DNA of 10,359 nucleotides, taken from NCBI GenBank assembly GCA_018663165.1, contig JABJES010000232.1, forward strand, positions 1 through 10,359, given 5' to 3'. The translations under genes and the position numbers were made by a program. The stretch is from Rhodospirillaceae bacterium (lineage in GTDB: Bacteria > Pseudomonadota > Alphaproteobacteria > UBA11136). The notes under the pieces are model-generated. The model ran no database searches. It worked only from the letters and a program-made list of their open reading frames with translations, and was not told the DNA's origin. This document shows, piece by piece, positions 1 to 5,805 of the stretch (within the stretch, counting starts at the first letter, position 1; each line of letters opens with the position of its first letter).

Positions 1-143
1 GTGATCCAACACCTTCCAAGGGCGACATCGAGATGACGAAGGAAGTAAAGGACGCCGCCGAAAAGATGGGGATTTCGGTCCATGATCACCTGATCATCGG
101 TCGCGATGGGCATACCAGTCTCCGCGCCGAAGGGCTGATCTGA
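1..143 (+). CDS. radC: RadC family JAB/MPN-domain protein, C-terminal fragment
   Basis: This is a partial gene cut by the left window edge. The frame opens at base 3 and ends with TGA at 141-143, giving about 46 residues beginning DPTPSKGDIEMTK and ending GHTSLRAEGLI. It matches the C-terminus of RadC proteins. The visible S-K-G-D is the S-x2-D part of the JAMM metal-binding motif whose HxHP half lies outside the window. The later HDHLIIG and the S-x-R-x-x-G-x-I end are also typical. RadC was named for DNA repair but its biochemical role is unsettled. It converges on nsrR with 56 bases between the two stop codons. The family call is fairly secure despite the short fragment. Confidence 0.85.
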   Translation, partial: DPTPSKGDIEMTKEVKDAAEKMGISVHDHLIIGRDGHTSLRAEGLI

Positions 144-199
144 GGGGCGAAGGGCTGCCCCCCTGCCCTACCCCCCACGACCAAAGGCTCCACCAACGA
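144..199. other. Short intergenic spacer between convergent radC and nsrR
   Basis: This C-rich stretch holds only a weak potential hairpin, GGGGC at 144-148 with GCCCC at 157-161. There is no T-run after it on the plus strand, so I do not call a terminator. Confidence 0.4.
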
Positions 200-619
200 T
201 CAACGGAACAGGCGGGCTAGTTCGCTTTTGTTTTCCACCAGGAAGGCAAGGGTATAGCGGTCGAGCACAGCCAAAAAGGCGTCCCGGGCCTCGTCAAAAA
301 TGCCCATCAGTCGACAGCCCTCCCTGATCGGGCAGAAGGTGCCCTCGCAATCAACAGGCTGGAGATTGACCTCGGTTTTCCGCACCAGTTCACCCACATT
401 GACCGTTTCCAGGGGTTTGGCCAGACGTATGCCACCGCCCTTTCCGCGCATTGTGTGCACATAACCTAGCCGCGCCAGATTGTGGACGACTTTCACCAAA
501 TGTTGACGCGAAATACCATACGCCGTGGCGATCTCGCTGATCGTCGCTAACTGCTTGTCGTCAGGAGCGAGGTAGATCAGAACGCGAAGCGAATATTCGG
601 TGAAACGGGTTAACTGCAT
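200..619 (-). CDS. nsrR: NsrR-type Rrf2 family transcriptional repressor (nitric oxide sensor)
   Basis: The product is a cytoplasmic DNA-binding repressor that in studied bacteria carries an Fe-S cluster and releases DNA when NO attacks it. Counting from the MQLTRFTEY start, the protein has 139 residues, close to the family's usual length. It has an N-terminal winged helix-turn-helix (about residues 5-75, including GISRQHLVKVV and MRGKGGGIRLAKP). The cysteines C91, C96 and C102 (C-x4-C-x5-C) have the same numbering as the cluster cysteines of E. coli NsrR. Residue 8, an Asp cluster ligand in well-studied NsrRs, is Glu here. An upstream ATG at 629-631 would add four residues (MSGA); I prefer the inner start because of the cysteine numbering, though neither has a strong ribosome site. 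The gene is divergent from nod and faces an NsrR-type operator. Other NO- or redox-sensing Rrf2 members such as RsrR are less likely given the operator. Confidence 0.88.
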   Translation of the reverse strand: MQLTRFTEYSLRVLIYLAPDDKQLATISEIATAYGISRQHLVKVVHNLARLGYVHTMRGKGGGIRLAKPLETVNVGELVRKTEVNLQPVDCEGTFCPIREGCRLMGIFDEARDAFLAVLDRYTLAFLVENKSELARLFR

Positions 620-701
620 GGCCCCACTCATTCATTGTGATCCCGAACCTTACGACGGAGCAGCACCTCTCGGAAAGGCATTCCGGCCTGAGCCTTGTCG
701 A

Positions 702-730
702 TTGACAGGGGGAAAGCCTGACCATAACAT
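702..730 (+). promoter_or_regulatory. Predicted sigma-70-like promoter for nod
   Basis: A perfect -35 TTGACA lies at 702-707 and a 4-of-6 -10 TAACAT at 725-730, with a 17-base spacer. Transcription would begin near 737, leaving a leader of about 110 bases before the nod ATG. The -10 lies inside the NsrR-type palindrome, the expected geometry for repression. The -35 is also part of a small dyad, TGTC-N4-GACA at 696-707, which could bind a Crp/Fnr-type factor but matches no consensus well. Confidence 0.6.
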
Positions 731-754
731 GCATTTCAAATACATCTTATGGTC
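720..754. promoter_or_regulatory. NsrR-type operator, 17-1-17 palindrome
   Basis: The core is AACATGCATTT (726-736), a central C at 737, and AAATACATCTT (738-748). This is the 11-1-11 layout of the known NsrR site, whose half-site is close to AAGATGYATTT. The symmetry continues outward through GACCAT at 720-725 and ATGGTC at 749-754. In all, 15 of 17 base pairs are matched between arms, with mismatches only at 728/746 and 732/742. It overlaps the predicted nod -10 and lies between nod and the divergent nsrR gene, so it probably represses nod and may also autoregulate nsrR. Confidence 0.85.
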
Positions 755-848
755 CCCGGTGGGATCAAAAGCTCGGATCAAGAAACCGCCAAGATCAAGG
801 GCCGTTTCCAGAGTTATCGCGATGGCAATATTATAAAGAGGGCTAAAA
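755..848 (+). promoter_or_regulatory. nod leader with ribosome binding site and GATCAA repeats
   Basis: The predicted untranslated leader has three GATCAA motifs at 763-768, 776-781 and 793-798, and an AT-rich patch at 828-837. A purine-rich Shine-Dalgarno sequence AAAGAGGG at 835-842 sits six bases before the nod ATG and fixes that start. I see no strong hairpin or known riboswitch. The repeat motifs have no assigned role. Confidence 0.5.
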
Positions 849-3212
849 ATGAGCACACAATCCTACAAGAGTTCAAACCGCGGAAACCTCGCTCTAATAT
901 TGCTCAACAAAAATTATTGGATTTGGCATTTCCTGATCGTCGTCGTGATCGGCGTCGTTGGGTTAATTTATCTTGGCCGATTGACCTATACAGGAGCGCC
1001 ACCCCTTGTCGATTTTACGTCATCGACCGGGGAGACGGTGATTTCCCTTCAGGAAATCAAACATGGACAAGAAGTTTTTCACCTCAGGGGGTTGATGAGT
1101 TACGGCTCGTTCTGGGGTGACGGGGCGGAACGCGGGCCTGATTTCACTGCCGATGCACTGCACCGAACCGTCGTCGCCATGAAATCTTTCTATGAAAATG
1201 AGGCAAAGGAGGGTGGGGAGCTCAGCCAATATGATGAAGATGCGATTGCGGCGCAGGTAAAACGAGAGGTTCATACAAACACCTGGGATGAGGATGCCGG
1301 GATTATTCGCATTAACGCCGCCCAAATTTACGCCATCGGAGAGCTTAACGATCATTACACACGAATGTTCAGCGATCCCGATTATCCGGAATTTTTTATG
1401 TCTGGATATATCACCGACCCGGCAGACATAAAGGGCTTAACAGCCTTTTTCTACTGGGGAGGCTGGGTTGCCGCGGCGAACAGGCCCGGCGAGATTTATA
1501 GCTATACCCACAACTGGCCCTATGATCCGGATGCCGGGAATACGCCGACTTCCGCGACTTATATCTGGAGCATCATTTCAATTCTCGCCCTGTTCCTAGG
1601 CATCGGTGTGGTCCTGTACGTGTACGGACAGATGAAAACACTGCAAGGCGATCCGTTCGTAAGCAACGGAACGTCGCTTACGACCCACGACCTTGAAAAC
1701 GAATACGTCCGCCCCACCCAGAGAGCGACCTATAAATTCTTCGCCCTCGCGGTTATCCTGTTCGGGCTTCAGGTTCTGGCAGGCGTCATCAGCGCAACCG
1801 ATTTCATCCGTCCCTTTGGGCTTTACATGGGCGACATCATCCCCTTTACCGTTGCCCGGAGCTATCACACACTATTTCAGATATTCTGGTTTTTTATGTG
1901 CTGGGTCGGCTATACGATCTTTTTCCTGCCCCGGCTTTCGAAAGTCCCGCGCGGACAGAAATTCCTGATCAACCTGCTGTTTATGCTGTGCATCATCGTC
2001 GGCGGGGGATCGCTGGTTGGAATTTATCTCGGACAGACAGGAATATTGACCGGCGAGGCAGCTTACTGGTTTGGCAGCCAGGGCTGGGAATTCATGGAGC
2101 TGGGCCGGTTGTTCCAGATTATCCTGTTGGTCGCCTTCACCCTCTGGATATTAATCATTTACCGCGGCGTAAAGCCGTGGCTGACGAAGAAAAATTTATG
2201 GTCCGTTCCGGCATGGCTTCTTTATGGCAGTGGCATAATGGTCGGGTTCCTGTTCTTCGGGCTTTTGGTCTCCCCGGACACGAACTTTGCCGTCGCCGAC
2301 TATTGGCGTTGGATGGTCGTGCATATGTGGGTTGAGGTCACTTTCGAGGTGTTCACAACCGTCATCGTCGCCTACATGCTTGTTCAGATGGGGCTCGTCA
2401 CCCGGCTGATGGCGGAGCGGGTTATTTTTCTTGCCGTGATGCTCTTTCTGCTCACCGCGACACTCGGCATTTCCCACAATTTCTACTGGATTGCCAAGCC
2501 AACGGGGATCATCGCAATCGGAAGCGTCTTTTCTACCCTTCAGGTGTTGCCTCTGCTCCTTCTTACCCTGGACGCATGGCAGATGCGCCAGGAAGGAGGC
2601 CGAGCCAGTGAATACCAGTCACAAGGAAAACAGACATTTGTCATGGAGGGCGTCTGGTTATTTATTCTGGCCGTTAATTTCTGGAATATTTTTGGCGCTG
2701 GCGTTTTCGGCTCGCTAATCAACCTGCCAATCGTCAACTATTTCGAACATGCGACCTACCTCACCGGCAATCATGCCCATGCCGCCATGTTTGGCGTAAA
2801 AGGAAATATTGCGCTGGGTGGAATGCTGTTTTGCTGCATGCATTTGTTCAAAGAATCGAGCTGGAACCCGAAGCTGATCAAAATAGCTTTCTGGTCCCTG
2901 AACATCGGTGTCGCAATGATGATGTTCCTTGATCTGTTCCCCGTAGGCGTATACCAGCTCATGCTCGTCTTCCAGGAAGGGTTCTGGTATGCCAGATCAC
3001 AGGAGGTCGTACAGGGAACCGTATTTCAGACCCTGACCTACTTCCGCTCGCTGGGCGGGGCCGTCTTCATCATTGGCGGCCTATTGCCTATTATCTGGTT
3101 TATCTTATCGAGAGGTCGCCATCTTCGCCGTGAAGTCAATGTCGAAGACGGTGAATGGTCCGTCTATCAAAAGAACTGGGCCGAACAGGAAGACGAAAAA
3201 CTGCCGGGATAA
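849..3212 (+). CDS. nod: Putative nitric oxide dismutase (Nod), qNOR-like heme-copper family membrane enzyme
   Basis: Proposed reaction: 2 NO to N2 + O2 at a heme b3/non-heme iron centre in the cytoplasmic membrane. The 787 residues have the quinol-dependent NO reductase layout: an N-terminal helix (about 26-45), a periplasmic domain (about 46-235, with YGSFWGDGAERGPDFTADALHR-like features at 85-106), then about 13 membrane helices to residue 754. Heme ligands are present: H340 (ARSYH), and H642 and H644 (NHAHAAMFG). FeB ligands H492 and H543 and the nearby E496 (HMWVE) are kept. However, the qNOR His-His pair is H543-N544, and the conserved Glu of the next helix is Q565 (STLQV). The quinol motif before H340 (H-x3-E-x3-F in qNORs) is degenerate around 312-323, and the late quinol-site Asp (GDxxF) is G737. 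From established work on Methylomirabilis Nod, His-to-Asn, Glu-to-Gln and loss of the quinol site separate Nod from qNOR. The alternative is an atypical qNOR; activity is inferred. Confidence 0.87.
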   Translation: MSTQSYKSSNRGNLALILLNKNYWIWHFLIVVVIGVVGLIYLGRLTYTGAPPLVDFTSSTGETVISLQEIKHGQEVFHLRGLMSYGSFWGDGAERGPDFTADALHRTVVAMKSFYENEAKEGGELSQYDEDAIAAQVKREVHTNTWDEDAGIIRINAAQIYAIGELNDHYTRMFSDPDYPEFFMSGYITDPADIKGLTAFFYWGGWVAAANRPGEIYSYTHNWPYDPDAGNTPTSATYIWSIISILALFLGIGVVLYVYGQMKTLQGDPFVSNGTSLTTHDLENEYVRPTQRATYKFFALAVILFGLQVLAGVISATDFIRPFGLYMGDIIPFTVARSYHTLFQIFWFFMCWVGYTIFFLPRLSKVPRGQKFLINLLFMLCIIVGGGSLVGIYLGQTGILTGEAAYWFGSQGWEFMELGRLFQIILLVAFTLWILIIYRGVKPWLTKKNLWSVPAWLLYGSGIMVGFLFFGLLVSPDTNFAVADYWRWMVVHMWVEVTFEVFTTVIVAYMLVQMGLVTRLMAERVIFLAVMLFLLTATLGISHNFYWIAKPTGIIAIGSVFSTLQVLPLLLLTLDAWQMRQEGGRASEYQSQGKQTFVMEGVWLFILAVNFWNIFGAGVFGSLINLPIVNYFEHATYLTGNHAHAAMFGVKGNIALGGMLFCCMHLFKESSWNPKLIKIAFWSLNIGVAMMMFLDLFPVGVYQLMLVFQEGFWYARSQEVVQGTVFQTLTYFRSLGGAVFIIGGLLPIIWFILSRGRHLRREVNVEDGEWSVYQKNWAEQEDEKLPG

Positions 3213-3293
3213 AAGGTCAAGCCCACCGGATAGAGGCGATTGTTACGTAACCAATGTTCATAAAAACCACTCAAGCATAGGAGGAAAAGCGAC
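3213..3293 (+). promoter_or_regulatory. nod-phyH intergenic region with strong ribosome binding site
   Basis: The 81-base gap has no terminator-like hairpin with a T-run, so read-through from nod is likely. A perfect AGGAGG at 3279-3284 lies nine bases before the next ATG. A small palindrome GTTACGTAAC at 3242-3251 is visible, with no assigned role. Confidence 0.6.
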
Positions 3294-4061
3294 ATGCAAT
3301 TGAGCAACGAACAGATAAAAGAGTTCGGGGATAAAGGTTTCATCGTAATGAAGGGGTTTTTTGACAGGGCGACGATGGACAATATCTCTTCCCATCTAGA
3401 TGAGCTGAGAGACAAAGAGCCCGCCGAAGGTGAAGAGGCTAAATATTACGAAAAAAGCCCAATTACCGGCGAAAATATCCTGGTGCGCGTCGAGAATGTT
3501 CTGGGCGATCACAGCCCCGAATTCTCGGAACTTCTTCTTCCCCCCAAGGCCACTGAGTGTTTGAGCGAGCTTTTGGGTGAGGAGCCTGTTCTGTTCAAAG
3601 AAAAAGCCAATTACAAGATGCCTGGCTGCCGGGCGGATAAGCTGCATCAGGACCAGGCGGCCGGCTGGAATGCCTATGGTGATTTCTACATCACAATGGG
3701 CATTGTAGTGGACCCGAACAGAAAGGAAAACGCGGCCCTGAGCTTTATGAACTCAGGGAACTACGAGAAGAAACTTATGTCGGATGAGTGGCAACCCTTG
3801 TCGGAGGATGATCCCCCATACGCACCCGAAGATGAATATGTACTGCTTGAGGCCGATCCTGGGGATGTCATCTTTTTTGATTCCTTTGTCCCCCACGGCT
3901 CACCGCCCAATACCGGCGACAAAAGCCGGCGGAACATTTTTCTGACCTTCAACAGAAAATCTGGGGGTGACAAAAGAGCTCAATATTATAAAGACAAGTG
4001 GTCGAATTATGCGCCAAACCAGTCCGACAATGCCCGTTCGAAAGAATCGTTCCGGGTGTAA
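3294..4061 (+). CDS. PhyH (phytanoyl-CoA dioxygenase) family Fe(II)/2-oxoglutarate-dependent oxygenase
   Basis: The predicted 255-residue soluble, probably cytoplasmic enzyme would use O2 and 2-oxoglutarate to hydroxylate an unknown small substrate, giving succinate and CO2. It has the start of a PhyH fold (QIKEFGDKGFIVMKGFF, residues 7-23). The iron-binding facial triad is H118 and D120 (KLHQDQ) with distal H201 (DSFVPHGS), and the likely 2-oxoglutarate carboxylate Arg is R212 or R213 (SRRNIFLTFN). HxD is intact, so it should be a hydroxylase rather than a halogenase-like variant lacking the Asp. The length is ordinary for small bacterial PhyH proteins. It follows nod by 81 bases on the same strand with a perfect AGGAGG site. 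Co-transcription is likely, which would place an O2-consuming enzyme beside a proposed O2-producing one. I cannot name the substrate; ectoine-, phosphonate- and lipid-type hydroxylases all belong to this family. Confidence 0.85.
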   Translation: MQLSNEQIKEFGDKGFIVMKGFFDRATMDNISSHLDELRDKEPAEGEEAKYYEKSPITGENILVRVENVLGDHSPEFSELLLPPKATECLSELLGEEPVLFKEKANYKMPGCRADKLHQDQAAGWNAYGDFYITMGIVVDPNRKENAALSFMNSGNYEKKLMSDEWQPLSEDDPPYAPEDEYVLLEADPGDVIFFDSFVPHGSPPNTGDKSRRNIFLTFNRKSGGDKRAQYYKDKWSNYAPNQSDNARSKESFRV

Positions 4062-4109
4062 AAGGCGCGACCTTCCTGCCTTCCCGTCAGTTCAATTGTA
4101 GAACGCCAC

Positions 4110-4134
4110 CTACCCCCGGCTTTGCCGGGGGTAG
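4110..4134. terminator. Hairpin between convergent phyH and aspD, probable bidirectional terminator
   Basis: There is a perfect 11-base-pair stem, CTACCCCCGGC at 4110-4120 and GCCGGGGGTAG at 4124-4134, with a TTT loop. A second, weaker stem follows (TCGCGC 4135-4140 with GCGCGA 4148-4153). A T-rich tract begins near 4160 and runs into the end of the minus-strand gene. The T-run is not immediately next to the main stem on either strand, so intrinsic termination is plausible but not textbook. Confidence 0.55.
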
Positions 4135-4163
4135 TCGCGCGGCCACTGCGCGAGGTTCGCTTC

Positions 4164-5771
4164 TTATTTTTCTTTTTTCGGGCTTTTTTTCATGAATTCT
4201 GCGTTGAATTCATCAAGCACCCGGCGAGTGAACCGACCGATGGCGACATATTCGGCTTCCGTCAGATTGGCCAGAGAGACACGCGCCGAAGGGCTGACAA
4301 CCTCAAACCCCCTTCCCGGCAAAAGCACAACACCGGTTTCCTTGGCCAGGCGGAAAAGAAAATCCGTTCCCTTGTTGCCAGCCTTGAACCATGCGGCAAA
4401 TTTTTTGCCATACATCTGACCGCCGAGCTTCTCAAGGTCGATCAGTGAATAGTAATTGACGTCGTTGGGTCCGTGCCTGGTCTCTATGCCCATATTCCGC
4501 CACAGGGTTTTGAAGCGGTCGCGAATGAGGCGTTTTGCCGCATTCTTGTAACGATCATCCCTGTCCAGCAATCCATTGAGGGAAAAAAGTGCCATCTGCA
4601 ATTGCTGGGGCAGCGACAGGCCAGCCGTGTGATTGAGCACCACACTCCGGCTGTCGGCGACCAGACGATCAATGAACCGCAAATTCCGGGGTTCCATGGT
4701 CAGAGACGAATAGCGCGCATCAAGCTTTTTCTTTTCAGCCTCCGGCAAGGCGGCAAGGGCATCATCGAATACATTGTCGTCATGCAACGCAATAACACCG
4801 AGCCGCCAGCCGGTCGCCCCAAAATATTTCGAGAACGAATAAACGCACAGGGTGTTGCGCGGACAGGTGGCGAACAACGAGACAAAATCATCGGCAAAAG
4901 TCGCATAGACATCGTCGGTGACGATGAACAGGTCCGGCCGCTTTGTATGGATCAATTCAGCCAATTGACGTTGCCCCTCGCCCGCCATTTTTGTCGATGG
5001 CGGATTGCTCGGATTGACCAGGCAGAAAATCTTTATTTCCGGGTCTTCGAGTTTTTTCAATTCCGAGGCCGGAAACTGCCACTCATTTTCTTCGTCCATA
5101 CGGATATCGACGATTTCAAGCTGGTAATCGGCGAGCGGCGGAATCTCAAGATAGGGAGAAAAAATCGGCGTCCCCAGAGCGATCTTCTGGCCCGGATGGA
5201 TCATTCCGTTTTCGTGCAGGGTCTGGAAAATATAGGTCATCGCCGCCGTGCCGCCTTCGGTGGCGAAAACCGAAAAGTCACCAACATGGGGTGCCGGGCC
5301 AAACATTTCCTGAGAAAGATAGGCTTTGACGATTTCTTCCGTGTGCACAAGCATGCGGGGCGGCACAGGATAGTTACAGCCCAGAAAGGCACCAACCATT
5401 TCATAAAGGAAGGCGTCCCGATCAAGGTCCAGCTTGTCCTTCACATAAGAAATAGCCGCCCGGAGAAATTTAACGCCTTCGGTATCCTCATGGCCATGGG
5501 CATAGATTTCAAATCTCTGCACCATCCCTTCGCATTCGGGCAAACCGCCAAAGCCACTGTCGAGATAGGAATAGGACCGTTCCGCCTCCTGCATCGCAAA
5601 ATCACCCAACCTGAGAAAGGCACGGCGCGGCAGAGTGGCGAGGAAATTCGGGTTGCCGCGTCCGGCATTGAGCATCATGCGCTGGGAATCCGAAGACGCT
5701 GCCTCAATCAATTTGTCCTTAAGCTCAAAGGGGCTCAAATCGGCAAATTTACTGAAATCCTGTTCTGTCAT
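4164..5771 (-). CDS. aspD: Aspartate 4-decarboxylase (PLP-dependent, aminotransferase fold)
   Basis: The enzyme converts L-aspartate to L-alanine + CO2 (aspartate beta-decarboxylase) in the cytoplasm, consuming a proton. The protein has about 535 residues, typical for the family and longer than ordinary aspartate aminotransferases. The PLP lysine lies in YSFSKYFGATGWRLG at about residue 315. Other visible features are NPSNPPS (about 253-259), the pyridine-binding Asp in VTDDVYATF (about 286), the early NAGRGNPNF and the late substrate Arg in PSARVSLANL (about 497). I chose the ATG at 5769-5771, six bases after GGAAGGA; the adjacent ATG at 5772-5774 is possible. A farther start at 5882 would add 37 residues overlapping aspT and is unlikely. 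It lies about 34 bases downstream of aspT, in the same operon. Its pairing with the exchanger strongly favours the decarboxylase over a simple transaminase. The C-terminus (KKSPKKEK) is lysine-rich. Confidence 0.92.
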   Translation of the reverse strand: MTEQDFSKFADLSPFELKDKLIEAASSDSQRMMLNAGRGNPNFLATLPRRAFLRLGDFAMQEAERSYSYLDSGFGGLPECEGMVQRFEIYAHGHEDTEGVKFLRAAISYVKDKLDLDRDAFLYEMVGAFLGCNYPVPPRMLVHTEEIVKAYLSQEMFGPAPHVGDFSVFATEGGTAAMTYIFQTLHENGMIHPGQKIALGTPIFSPYLEIPPLADYQLEIVDIRMDEENEWQFPASELKKLEDPEIKIFCLVNPSNPPSTKMAGEGQRQLAELIHTKRPDLFIVTDDVYATFADDFVSLFATCPRNTLCVYSFSKYFGATGWRLGVIALHDDNVFDDALAALPEAEKKKLDARYSSLTMEPRNLRFIDRLVADSRSVVLNHTAGLSLPQQLQMALFSLNGLLDRDDRYKNAAKRLIRDRFKTLWRNMGIETRHGPNDVNYYSLIDLEKLGGQMYGKKFAAWFKAGNKGTDFLFRLAKETGVVLLPGRGFEVVSPSARVSLANLTEAEYVAIGRFTRRVLDEFNAEFMKKSPKKEK

Positions 5772-5805
5772 CATTCGTCCTTCCAAGGCGAGATTACGGG
5801 CCAGA

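Noticed and set aside
144..161. GGGGC/GCCCC hairpin after radC as an intrinsic terminator
   Set aside because: The five-base stem is weak and no T-run follows.
600..1120. Short plus-strand open frames over the nsrR-nod intergenic region and the start of nod
   Set aside because: They overlap the promoter, operator and the well-supported nod frame, and show no family features.
849..3212. Plain quinol-dependent nitric oxide reductase (norB/norZ)
   Set aside because: The fold and most ligands fit, but the His-to-Asn, Glu-to-Gln and quinol-site changes together fit Nod better. It remains the main alternative.
3242..3251. GTTACGTAAC palindrome between nod and phyH as an FNR site or terminator
   Set aside because: The stem is too short for termination and the TTG...CAA spacing is off by one base for an FNR-type box.
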